A DNA stretch of 55,380 bases from Sulfitobacter sp. (GTDB lineage Bacteria > Pseudomonadota > Alphaproteobacteria > Rhodobacterales > Rhodobacteraceae). A model generated the notes under the pieces. That model saw nothing but the letters and a program-made list of their open reading frames with translations. It was not told where the DNA came from and did not search any database. The translations under genes and the position numbers were made by a program. Location of the stretch: positions 1-55,380 of the forward strand of contig JAGXFI010000061.1 in NCBI GenBank assembly GCA_024637305.1, written 5' to 3'. This document shows, piece by piece, positions 10,814-18,206 of the stretch (position 1 is its first letter; the number at the start of each line of letters is the position of its first letter).

Positions 10814-10858
10814 CCGAAACAAGGCATTTGTGTGGCATTGTTTCGGCAGGCCACACAA
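10814..10858. repeat. Two interleaved perfect inverted repeats (possible pseudoknot or double operator)
   Basis: Repeat A is CCGAAACAA (10814-10822) with TTGTTTCGG (10838-10846). Repeat B is TTGTGTGGC (10828-10836) with GCCACACAA (10850-10858). Both pair perfectly over 9 bp. The left arm of B lies in the loop of A and the right arm of B lies beyond A, so as RNA they form a pseudoknot or two exclusive hairpins. As DNA they are two overlapping palindromic sites ending 13 bases before the -35 of the next gene. Confidence 0.7.
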
Positions 10859-10871
10859 TCCAAGCGTTCGC

Positions 10872-10901
10872 TTGACCGGGCTCTCGATAACTCGCTAGAT
10901 T
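10872..10901 (+). promoter_or_regulatory. Predicted sigma-70 promoter for the small unknown gene
   Basis: TTGACC (10872-10877) and TAGATT (10896-10901) are spaced by 18 bases. Transcription would begin near 10908, about 75 bases before the ATG at 10983. The interleaved repeats centre at about -65 and -78 from that start, where activators often bind. Confidence 0.5.
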
Positions 10902-10982
10902 CTTTGAAAAGAAGCTACGGCTGCGCAGTTGTTCGATCCGGACGCTGCAGCCTGAAACCCGCCAAGAGGAGAAACAGAGCCG

Positions 10983-11282
10983 ATGGCTTCCCGCGAAATG
11001 CAGACTAGCTATGAATGGAAGCAGGCGCTTAGCCTGATGTCCGCAACTGATCCGTACCAAACGGGACTCCAAGGGGCGCTGGTCCCCGATAGCCAGCACG
11101 AATATGACCATATTGCCGTGGTCTATGACAAGGGCGATACCCCGCCGGAGATCACGATCAAACAGATCTCCGGCATGGTGCATCAGGTCCTGGCGGACGG
11201 CATCGCCGTTGCAATCGTTGCCCGCGCTGAAGGGCGCGCGCCGACGGCTGCGGATGTATTGCTGGTCGAACGCTACATCTAG
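10983..11282 (+). CDS. Small conserved-looking protein of unknown function
   Basis: I do not recognise this 99-residue protein. It is likely real: AAGAGGAG (10964-10971) precedes the ATG by 11 bases, codon use matches the neighbours, and a promoter lies upstream. The sequence is soluble, without signal peptide or membrane segment. It has an acidic middle (DSQHEYDHIAVVYDKGD) and a C-terminal half that alternates short strands and a helix (ISGMVHQVLADGIAVAIVARAEG), suggesting a small alpha/beta fold. It is convergent with the hydratase gene, with 6 bases between the stops. Confidence 0.7.
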   Translation: MASREMQTSYEWKQALSLMSATDPYQTGLQGALVPDSQHEYDHIAVVYDKGDTPPEITIKQISGMVHQVLADGIAVAIVARAEGRAPTAADVLLVERYI

Positions 11283-11288
11283 AGGCCA

Positions 11289-12065
11289 TCAACGCCCCTC
11301 GAACCGCGCGGGGCGTTTTTCCATGAATGCAATGACGCCTTCCTTGAAATCGCGGGACTTTCCGCATTTCCCCTGTTCTCTGGCTTCGAGCGAAAGCTGC
11401 TCTTCCAGAGTATTGTTCCAGCTCTCGCGGATCACGTTCTTGGCGGCGGCATACGCCACTGTCGGTCCGGCCGCCAGTTGGGCCACCTTGCCGCGCCAAT
11501 GGGCATCAAAATCCGCGTCGGCAACCGCTTCCCAGATCATTCCCCAGTCATCAGCTTGCCGCGCGCTGATCTTGTCAGCAAAAAGCGCGGCCCCCATCGC
11601 CTTTGCCATGCCCATCTGGCGGGGCAGCATATATGTGCCCCCAGCGTCCGGGATCAGTCCGATCTTGGTGAATGCCTGAAGAAAATAAGCGCTCTCGGTG
11701 GCAAAGACGACATCCGCAGCAAGCGCAAGGTTCGCACCAGCACCCGCCGCAGGCCCGTTAACGGCCGCAATGGTCGGAACAGGGCAATCATAGATTGCGC
11801 GCAACATCGGGCCATATTCATCGCGCAATGTCCGCTCGAGATCGACGCTGGCACCGGATGCCCGGTCGCCAAGGTCCTGCCCTGAACAAAACGCGCGCCC
11901 TGCCCCCGTTATCACGACGACCCGCGCCTCCTTACCGCCCTGAGTCACTGCATGGGCCACCTCGGCCCGCATTTGTGTGGTCAAGGCGTTCATCTTGTCG
12001 GGGCGGTTCAGCGTCACGATGGCGACACCATCCGCCAGATCGTATATCAGGGTTTGATAATCCAT
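11289..12065 (-). CDS. Enoyl-CoA hydratase/isomerase family protein (PaaG-like)
   Basis: The crotonase-fold protein of 258 residues has the CoA oxyanion-hole segment GRAFCSGQDLGD near residue 56 and the second oxyanion segment NGPAAGAGANLALAAD near residue 104. The SGQDLGD and DAGGTYMLPRQ forms, and an Asp in IPDAGG where hydratases have Glu, resemble PaaG-type ring-opening isomerases of phenylacetate degradation more than FadB-type hydratases. No other paa gene is in the window, so the substrate is open. It lies 78 bases downstream of ccmH in the same direction. Confidence 0.85.
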   Translation of the reverse strand: MDYQTLIYDLADGVAIVTLNRPDKMNALTTQMRAEVAHAVTQGGKEARVVVITGAGRAFCSGQDLGDRASGASVDLERTLRDEYGPMLRAIYDCPVPTIAAVNGPAAGAGANLALAADVVFATESAYFLQAFTKIGLIPDAGGTYMLPRQMGMAKAMGAALFADKISARQADDWGMIWEAVADADFDAHWRGKVAQLAAGPTVAYAAAKNVIRESWNNTLEEQLSLEAREQGKCGKSRDFKEGVIAFMEKRPARFEGR

Positions 12066-12143
12066 GAGGTTGTGCTTTCTTCGGTTCCGTCCATTCGCGC
12101 TAATCCTAACAGCGCAAGCGGAACCTGCCAGTGAAACCGGACG

Positions 12144-12605
12144 TCATTCCTTGAGCAACTCGCGCAGCCGCTCTGCTTCGGTCTCGCTCAGCTCAGTCTC
12201 CAGTGGTGCCGCAGACATACTGCGCCTGCGGATGTACATCACCCCCGCACCGCCCGCGATCAGCAACATGATCGGCCCCGCCGCCCAAAGCAGCCAGTTA
12301 ACGCCGTTCACGCCGGGCCGGAGGAGGACGTATTCGCCATAACGTTCAACGATATAGTTGACCGCCTGACTGTCGCTGTCCCCCGCCACCAGCCGTTCCC
12401 GCAGCAGGATGCGCAAGTCCCGCGCGAGACTGGCATTGCTTTCGTCGATACTTTCATTGCGGCAAACAAGACATCGGAGCCCCTTTGACAGGTCGCGGGC
12501 ACGCTCCTCAAGGGCCGGGTCGTCCAGTACTTCGTCCGGCTGCACCGCGAGGGCGGCAGTCGTCATGCTGCCTATGACCGCAAGGATGATCGCCAGCCGC
12601 CTCAT
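12144..12605 (-). CDS. ccmH: Cytochrome c maturation protein CcmH
   Basis: CcmH reduces the apocytochrome CXXCH thiols before haem is attached in the periplasm. The 153-residue protein has a signal peptide (residues 1-20, ending AALA), the redox motif LRCLVC (Cys45 and Cys48) in its usual setting RNESIDESNA, and a C-terminal membrane helix (about 104-122) with an RRR anchor. The start at 12605 overlaps the ccmF stop as ATGA. It is the short CcmH form. CcmI-type TPR sequence is not fused and is not nearby. Confidence 0.94.
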   Translation of the reverse strand: MRRLAIILAVIGSMTTAALAVQPDEVLDDPALEERARDLSKGLRCLVCRNESIDESNASLARDLRILLRERLVAGDSDSQAVNYIVERYGEYVLLRPGVNGVNWLLWAAGPIMLLIAGGAGVMYIRRRSMSAAPLETELSETEAERLRELLKE

Positions 12606-14563
12606 TCCGCAGGCACTGCCCGCGTCTTGCGCGCACCGGCGGCAACCCGGAAACGTCTGTCCGACAAGCTGAGTGTGCCGCCGAGCGCCATCAAGGCGCA
12701 GCCGATCCAGATCCATACAGTCAATGGTTTGATGTAGGTCCGCACCGCCCAGCCACCCGAAGTTTGCTGATCGCCGATTACCAGGTAAAGGTCCCGCAGA
12801 AACGATTGATCAATCGCAGCCTCGGTCGTCGGCATCTGCGCCACCGGATACATCCGCTTTTCCGGCGTCAGGGTGACTAGGAAATTGCCATCCCTGCTGA
12901 CGTCGAGCACCGCCTGGGTGGAAAGGTAATTCGGCCCACGCAGTTCCTCGACGGAACGCAGCGTGATCTGATAGCCGCCAACCTCGAAAGGAACATCGAC
13001 CTGCGCTACGGTTATGTCTTCGACGGTCCAGGCCGTAAGCCCCGCAATGCCCATCATGGTCACGCCTAGCCCCGCATGCGCGACCGATTTCCCCCAATCC
13101 GCGCGCGGTAGCCGGAAAAGGCGGCGCAAGCGGCCCTGGCCACGGCCCGTGCGCGTTGCCAGATCTACCGCCGTTCCCATTACAAGCCATGCGGCCAGGA
13201 ACATGCCGACCGGCCCGATCAGGCTGCGCCCGGTCTGCATCGCCCAGACCAGGCCACCGATTGCCAGTGCGGCGACGAAAACGTACCGCAGCCGCCACGC
13301 CGTACGGCCCAGCTGCGCGCGTTTCCACGGCAGCATGGCACCTACCGGCAGTACCAACCCAAGCAGAACCATGAAGGGGGTAAAGGCCGCGTTAAAGAAC
13401 GGCGGTCCGACACTCAGCTTGCGACCGGCGAACATTTCGGCCAGCAGGGGCCACATGGTACCTACGAAAACGACGAAACACGCCACCGCGAGCAGGATAT
13501 TGTTGACCACCAGCGCGGATTCGCGGCTGGCGATGCCGAACACGCCCTTGGCTTCCATCGTCCCCGCCCGCACCGCAAACAAGATCAGCGCGCCGCCCGT
13601 GAAGAAGGCGAGAATCATCAGAATGAAAACACCACGCTCCGGATCGTTGGCAAAGGCATGCACAGAGGTCAGCAAGCCTGAGCGCACGATGAACGTTCCG
13701 ATCAACGAAAAGCCAAAGGCAAGTATAGCCAACAGGATCGTCCAGCTTTTGAGGCTTTCGCGCTTTTCCACCACGATGGCGGAATGCAAAAGCGCCGTCG
13801 CCAGCAACCACGGCATGAAGCTTGCGTTTTCGACCGGATCCCAGAACCAGAAACCACCCCAGCCCAGTTCGTAATAAGCCCACCAGGATCCAAGCGCGAT
13901 ACCGATGGTCAAAAATACCCATGCCGCCAGTGTCCAGGGCCTGACCCAACGACCCCAGGCCGCATCAACGCGCCCCTCGATCAGCGCTGCTACCGCAAAG
14001 CTGAACGCCATGCTGAGCCCGACATAGCCGAGGTATAGAAACGGCGGGTGGAAAGCCAATCCGGGATCCTGCAACAGCGGGTTCAGATCCTGTCCGTCAA
14101 AGGGAGGGACCGCCATGCGGGCAAAAGGGTTGGACGTGAATATAATGAACGCAAGAAAGGCGACCCCGATAGCCGCCTGAACGCTTAGGACCCGTGCGCG
14201 CAGTGTATCGGGAAGATTGCCTCCGAACCACGCAGCCATCGCGCCGAACAGCGCGACGATCAGCGCCCAAAGCAGCATTGACCCTTCGTGATTTCCCCAG
14301 GTTCCGCTGATCTTGTAAATCATGGGCTTTGCAGAATGGCTGTTGGCCACGACGATCTGAAGGCTGAAATCCGAGGTGATGAAGGCCCACGTTAGCGCGG
14401 CGAAAGCGCTTGCTAACAGGGCAAATTGCGCCCCTGCCGCAGGCTCCGCTACGGCCATCCAACCGCGCCAACCGAATGCTGCTCCCACCATCGGCAGCAC
14501 CATCTGCACCAGTGCCACGCCCAACGCCAGGATCATGGCGAAATGTCCAAGTTCTGTAATCAT
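12602..14563 (-). CDS. ccmF: Haem lyase component CcmF
   Basis: CcmF takes haem from holo-CcmE and, with CcmH, attaches it to c-type cytochromes. I start at ATG 14563 (MITELGHFAMILALG), giving 653 residues. The tryptophan-rich haem-handling motif GGFWFWDPVENASFMPWL is present near residue 236, together with about 14 membrane helices and a large periplasmic segment near the C-terminus (VEDITVAQVDVPFEVGG). It lies directly after the GTA-type holin (66 bases) although CcmE, its partner, is on the other side of the lysis genes. Confidence 0.95.
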   Translation of the reverse strand: MITELGHFAMILALGVALVQMVLPMVGAAFGWRGWMAVAEPAAGAQFALLASAFAALTWAFITSDFSLQIVVANSHSAKPMIYKISGTWGNHEGSMLLWALIVALFGAMAAWFGGNLPDTLRARVLSVQAAIGVAFLAFIIFTSNPFARMAVPPFDGQDLNPLLQDPGLAFHPPFLYLGYVGLSMAFSFAVAALIEGRVDAAWGRWVRPWTLAAWVFLTIGIALGSWWAYYELGWGGFWFWDPVENASFMPWLLATALLHSAIVVEKRESLKSWTILLAILAFGFSLIGTFIVRSGLLTSVHAFANDPERGVFILMILAFFTGGALILFAVRAGTMEAKGVFGIASRESALVVNNILLAVACFVVFVGTMWPLLAEMFAGRKLSVGPPFFNAAFTPFMVLLGLVLPVGAMLPWKRAQLGRTAWRLRYVFVAALAIGGLVWAMQTGRSLIGPVGMFLAAWLVMGTAVDLATRTGRGQGRLRRLFRLPRADWGKSVAHAGLGVTMMGIAGLTAWTVEDITVAQVDVPFEVGGYQITLRSVEELRGPNYLSTQAVLDVSRDGNFLVTLTPEKRMYPVAQMPTTEAAIDQSFLRDLYLVIGDQQTSGGWAVRTYIKPLTVWIWIGCALMALGGTLSLSDRRFRVAAGARKTRAVPAE

Positions 14564-14629
14564 GGCGTGACTATAGCGCTGAGTGCTTCCGCTTCCAATG
14601 CGCAAATGGAGAGGCCAAGTGCCGCAGGG

Positions 14630-15205
14630 CTATTTCAGGGACGCTTTCCAGTCTTCCAGCGCCGCGTTGCCCTCTGGACGGATCGCCGAAGTTTCCAAAC
14701 GAACATCCGTCCGGGTTGCGGCAACCTCGACACTGTCCTCACGCAACTCTCGGATAGCCTCTATGTTCTCGACCACTTTCGGCACCTGTGAGAGTGTGCG
14801 GGTGATCGACCGTTGAAAATCCTGCGCCTTCACCTGGTGGCGCGCGCCGAAATAAAACGACACAATCACGCCGAGCAGCCACCAAAGCGGTTCCGGCACC
14901 AGCGCGATCCCCTGCATACGCTCGGAAAACCAAAGCGGAGCCACCATCGCCGACACGAACAATCCCAATGTCCCCAAAGCGAGCGCCGGACGCGGCAGAC
15001 GGTTCACACCATCAATGAATCGGTCAAACCATCCCTGCCGCGGTGTCTGGAATTCCGCGCCGTACTGTGCCATCGCCTCGGTCTGTAATACAGCACTGCG
15101 CGCGGCACCGGCCTCGGCATTCTCGCGAAACACTTCAACCGTGTCGCGCACTACATTGCGGCCATTCCCGAAAATGAGCCCAAGAAAACGATCAATCAGC
15201 CCCAT
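14630..15205 (-). CDS. GTA-type holin (3TM holin family)
   Basis: The 191-residue protein matches the holin family used for gene transfer agent release (PF11351 type). It starts with MGLIDRFLGLIFGNGRNVVRDT, an amphipathic stretch, and has two clear membrane helices (about 73-93, GTLGLFVSAMVAPLWF, and 104-120, LLGVIVSFYFG). A basic/polar region RHQVKAQDFQRSITRTLSQ follows, then a soluble tail. Holins open the inner membrane so the endolysin can reach the wall. Its start overlaps the endolysin stop by 10 bases, with GAAAGGA as ribosome site. In Rhodobacter capsulatus the corresponding pair also lies apart from the main GTA cluster. Confidence 0.88.
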   Translation of the reverse strand: MGLIDRFLGLIFGNGRNVVRDTVEVFRENAEAGAARSAVLQTEAMAQYGAEFQTPRQGWFDRFIDGVNRLPRPALALGTLGLFVSAMVAPLWFSERMQGIALVPEPLWWLLGVIVSFYFGARHQVKAQDFQRSITRTLSQVPKVVENIEAIRELREDSVEVAATRTDVRLETSAIRPEGNAALEDWKASLK

Positions 15206-15807
15206 TTTGCTATCCTTTCTTTGAATTGCGACGATGTCAGATGGTATTTTGGCGCGATGAACTCTTCGGCTCTGTGGATCCAGCCGCCTTTGCCGCCTGC
15301 ACGGCTTCGGGCATATTTGCGGCTGGCGGCACGTCCATCGGCAAGGCGGAAGTAATAATTGCGCCGTGCGATCCCGTAGGCGTCGACGATATGGTCCGGT
15401 GCCGCTTTGAATGCGGCCAGAGCCGCGCCAAGCGTCTTTGGTCCAAGCGCACCGTCGACAACGGTGGGAAAACCCATCTGGTCCAGCAACCGTTGCAATA
15501 TCTTTACCGCGTTGCTGCCAGCATTGACGTACATGTCGAAAACTGTCGGCTGCAATGGCGTGGGAAGGCTGGCGATACGCGGTGCCTCAAAGTAGTGCTT
15601 GATAAAGATATCCACCGCCTTGGCGCGGGTCAAATTCCGCACGTCTGCCACATTGATGGTGCCGTCACCATTCAAATCCAGCTTGAGCCTGCGCATGGTA
15701 TGGATCGTTACGCCGAAATTCGTAGCCCCACCCGGATCATCGGGGTCGTTCACGAACCCGCCCTCGCGATGGACGATTTCTTCGGCAATCTGCCTGACCG
15801 TTTTCAT
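15196..15807 (-). CDS. GTA-type endolysin (GH108-like muramidase)
   Basis: This 203-residue protein should cut peptidoglycan glycan strands. The catalytic Glu15 lies in HREGGFVNDPDDPGGATNFGVT, the GH108 signature. A C-terminal peptidoglycan-binding segment (about 85-150, VDGALGPKTLGAAL) follows. It has no signal peptide, so export depends on the holin encoded next. I choose ATG 15807 because GGAAAGGA stands before it. An earlier in-frame start would lack this. Unusual are a dockerin/EF-hand calcium loop (Asp44 to Asp55, DLNGDGTINVAD) between the catalytic motif and helix LTRAKAVDIF, and a hairpin that hides the ribosome site. Confidence 0.9.
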   Translation of the reverse strand: MKTVRQIAEEIVHREGGFVNDPDDPGGATNFGVTIHTMRRLKLDLNGDGTINVADVRNLTRAKAVDIFIKHYFEAPRIASLPTPLQPTVFDMYVNAGSNAVKILQRLLDQMGFPTVVDGALGPKTLGAALAAFKAAPDHIVDAYGIARRNYYFRLADGRAASRKYARSRAGGKGGWIHRAEEFIAPKYHLTSSQFKERIAKWG

Positions 15808-15813
15808 GTGCGT

Positions 15814-15838
15814 CCTTTCCCGTTTCTGCCAGGAAAGG
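15814..15838 (-). promoter_or_regulatory. Hairpin that sequesters the endolysin ribosome-binding site
   Basis: Read on the minus strand, CCTTTCCTG (15838-15830) pairs with CGGGAAAGG (15822-15814) over 9 bp with one G-U pair and a 7-base loop. The right arm is the endolysin Shine-Dalgarno sequence, 6 bases before the ATG. There is no T tract, so it is not a terminator. It should lower translation unless opened. Confidence 0.7.
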
Positions 15839-15880
15839 TCTCGCAAATTGGTTAACTGCGCCCTGCTTCAGCGCACGTTG

Positions 15881-16324
15881 CTAACCTTCGGGAGCCTGAT
15901 AGACACCTTGCTCTTTCAACGCGTCAACAACCTCTTTGGGCATGTAGGTCTCGTCATGTTTTGCAAGAATTTCAGTCGCTTCAAAGATGCCATTGACGTA
16001 ACTTCCTGTACCGACCATGCCCTGATTCTCTTCAAAAAGATCTGGTAGAACACCCCTGAAAACCACCGGTACAACGCCACCTCCATCGGTTACCGAAAAC
16101 CGAATCTGTTCTCCGTCTCCCCGAACAAGCGAACCTTCTTCAACCAGACCGCCGATCCGGAAAACCTCTGACGGCCCCGGCGGTTCCGCCAACACCTGCG
16201 TTGGCGCACGGAAGAAATTGATGCCGTCACGCATGCCGTATCCGATAAGAGCCGTTGCAGCGATCAACGCCACTGTGGCGAGGGCAATCAACTGAATCCG
16301 GCGTTGTTTTTTCAGGGTTTTCAT
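15881..16324 (-). CDS. ccmE: Cytochrome c maturation haem chaperone CcmE
   Basis: CcmE carries haem covalently in the periplasm and delivers it to CcmF. The 147-residue protein has a cytoplasmic basic start, one membrane helix (about 11-30), and an OB-fold domain. The haem-binding His123 and the conserved Tyr127 lie in HDETYMP. The FRIGGLVEEGS and IRFSVTD blocks are family-typical. It starts 6 bases after the argC stop. The GTA lysis genes follow it, separating it from ccmF. Confidence 0.95.
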   Translation of the reverse strand: MKTLKKQRRIQLIALATVALIAATALIGYGMRDGINFFRAPTQVLAEPPGPSEVFRIGGLVEEGSLVRGDGEQIRFSVTDGGGVVPVVFRGVLPDLFEENQGMVGTGSYVNGIFEATEILAKHDETYMPKEVVDALKEQGVYQAPEG

Positions 16325-16330
16325 TTCACC

Positions 16331-17359
16331 TCACGGGAACAGCGGGGCCATCATCAGGCCCTCGGTCTCTGGGATATCTAACATCAGATTTGCGTTTTGC
16401 AACGCCTGGCCCGACGACCCCTTTGTCAGATTATCCAAAGCGGCGATGACGATTGCGCGCCCTTCGATGCGGTCCTGCACGACCCCGAGATGGCAGAAGT
16501 TGGAGCCTCGGACATGCCGCGTGCTGGGCGCTTCGCCCATCGGCAGCACCTCGATAAACGTCTCGTCGGAATAGGCCTTTTCAAACGTCTCATGAATGGC
16601 TCGCGCGTCACCTTTGACATAGACCGTCGCCAGAATGCCACGATTGGCTGGAATCAGATGCGGCGTGAATTGCACCTTTACGGGACGTCCTGCGATTGCA
16701 GAAAATTCCTGATCGAACTCCCCCAGATGGCGATGCGTCCCGCCCACGGAATAAGCGTGATAGCCTTCAGACAATTCCGCATGCAGCAAGTTTTCCTTGA
16801 GCGATCTGCCAGCGCCAGACACCGCGCATTTGAGATCCAGAATGATTTCATCCAGATCAATAATTCCCGCCGCGATCAGGGGCCGCAAGGCGAACTGCCC
16901 TGTGGCCGCGTTGCACCCGGTTCCTGCGACCAGCCGCGCCGCCTTGATGTCGTCGCGGTAAAATTCCGTCAGCCCGTAAACAGCTTCTTTCTGCTGTTCC
17001 AAAGCAGCATGCCGGTTGCCGTACCACCGCTCATATTCCGCCGGATCGCGCAGCCGGAAATCCGCCGACAAATCGACAATCTTGAGATCCGCTGGCAGCT
17101 TCGCAATGACCTCCTGGCTGGTCTTGTGCGGCAATGCGCAAAAGCACAGGTCGATATCTGCAAAGTCGATATCTTCCAGCGCGACGAGGTCCGGCAGGTC
17201 CAGATGACGCAGATGTGGAAACACCTGCCCCATACTTTGACCGGCTTTTGAGTTTCCACCCAACGCCTTGATTTTCATGGACGAATGCCCGGAAATTAAC
17301 CGGATCAGCTCTGCTCCGGTATAGCCTGAGGCTCCGATGATGGCGATATTGTGGGTCAT
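16331..17359 (-). CDS. argC: N-acetyl-gamma-glutamyl-phosphate reductase
   Basis: ArgC reduces N-acetylglutamyl phosphate to the semialdehyde in arginine synthesis using NADPH. The 342-residue protein begins with the dinucleotide-binding [15 protein letters not shown] segment and has the catalytic Cys149 in [11 protein letters not shown]. The family also has PGCYPT at this place in many species, so this is the long-known variant of the motif. The [20 protein letters not shown] and [12 protein letters not shown] blocks are intact. It lies between murI (37 bases upstream) and ccmE in one co-directional run. Confidence 0.95.
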   Translation of the reverse strand: MTHNIAIIGASGYTGAELIRLISGHSSMKIKALGGNSKAGQSMGQVFPHLRHLDLPDLVALEDIDFADIDLCFCALPHKTSQEVIAKLPADLKIVDLSADFRLRDPAEYERWYGNRHAALEQQKEAVYGLTEFYRDDIKAARLVAGTGCNAATGQFALRPLIAAGIIDLDEIILDLKCAVSGAGRSLKENLLHAELSEGYHAYSVGGTHRHLGEFDQEFSAIAGRPVKVQFTPHLIPANRGILATVYVKGDARAIHETFEKAYSDETFIEVLPMGEAPSTRHVRGSNFCHLGVVQDRIEGRAIVIAALDNLTKGSSGQALQNANLMLDIPETEGLMMAPLFP

Positions 17360-17396
17360 GTCAGCGACTCTCGTTCTTTGATTTCAATACACCGGC

Positions 17397-18206
17397 TCAG
17401 GCGGCCTCGAAAGTGATCTGGCGTCGCAAGAACTGAACCGCGCGGTCACTTACCCGTTTGGGATTGCCCGTCGTCAGATAGGCTGAAACGCCAGTTCCCA
17501 ACATCCCCGGATGCCGATCCAGATAATTCGCCAGACTGTCCGCGACCAGCCCTGCCTGCGAATAGACAGCCACATCTGCGCCCAGTGCGTCCTGAAACGC
17601 CGCTTGCATCAACGGATAGTGCGTACATCCCAAGATCGCCGCTTGCGGTTGCGGCATCTTGCGCTTGAGCGCGTCAACATGGCTGCGCACCAACGCTTCG
17701 GCAAGGATCATGTCACCTTCTTCAATGGCATCCACGACCCCGCCGCACGCCTGCGCCTCGACGTCGACACCAACAGCTCGGAACGCCAGTTCGCGCTGGA
17801 ATGCACGACTTGATACGGTTGCAGGCGTTGCAAACAGCGCGACGTGCTGCACGCCCACCTCGCGCGGGGGGGAATTATCGCCCCATTGCCGCTCTGTCAG
17901 AGCTTCGATCAGGGGAACGAAGACGCCCAGAACGCGCTTGCCTTCGGGTACCCACGATTCCTGCATCCGCCGCAACGCGGCAGCTGACGCGGTATTGCAG
18001 GCCAGAATCACCAGATCACATCCCGCATCGAACAACCGCTGCACCGCTGCGCAAGTCAGCGCGTAAATGTCATCCGCAGTGCGCACGCCGTATGGCGCAT
18101 GTGCGCTATCGGCGAGGTAGATGAATTCCACGTCCGGCAGACGTTTCTTTACCGCTTCCAGCACGGTCAGCCCGCCCAGGCCACTGTCGAAAATACCAAC
18201 TGCCAT
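17397..18206 (-). CDS. murI: Glutamate racemase
   Basis: MurI makes D-glutamate for peptidoglycan. The 269-residue enzyme starts with the conserved [13 protein letters not shown]. The two catalytic cysteines are Cys70 (ILACNTAS) and Cys194 (ILGCTHYP), and the HAPYG motif follows the first strand region. The start at ATG 18206 is fixed by the family N-terminus. As the sequence stands, the upstream acyltransferase frame runs 101 bases into this gene, which is unusual and discussed separately. Confidence 0.96.
   Translation of the reverse strand: MAVGIFDSGLGGLTVLEAVKKRLPDVEFIYLADSAHAPYGVRTADDIYALTCAAVQRLFDAGCDLVILACNTASAAALRRMQESWVPEGKRVLGVFVPLIEALTERQWGDNSPPREVGVQHVALFATPATVSSRAFQRELAFRAVGVDVEAQACGGVVDAIEEGDMILAEALVRSHVDALKRKMPQPQAAILGCTHYPLMQAAFQDALGADVAVYSQAGLVADSLANYLDRHPGMLGTGVSAYLTTGNPKRVSDRAVQFLRRQITFEAA

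Larger units (their letters stand above)
10584..10982. other. Gene-poor stretch between gltA and the small unknown gene
   Basis: No reading frame here has a ribosome site and codon use that I trust. The stretch holds an A/T-rich patch around 10745-10780, the interleaved inverted repeats at 10814-10858, and a sigma-70-like promoter at 10872-10901 that leads into the next gene. The region is therefore mainly regulatory as far as I can see. Confidence 0.6.

Noticed and set aside
14630-15807. A prophage remnant around the holin and endolysin
   Set aside because: No integrase, terminase, capsid, portal or tail gene and no att-like repeat is seen. Neighbours on both sides are housekeeping genes, so an isolated GTA lysis cassette fits better.
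14813-15855. Forward frames opposite the holin and endolysin genes
   Set aside because: They are antisense shadows. The minus-strand genes have ribosome sites, overlaps and recognised families.
15851-15856. GTTAAC before the endolysin as a CtrA site
   Set aside because: Only one TTAA half is present and the second half (TTAA after 7 bases) is missing, so CtrA control cannot be claimed.
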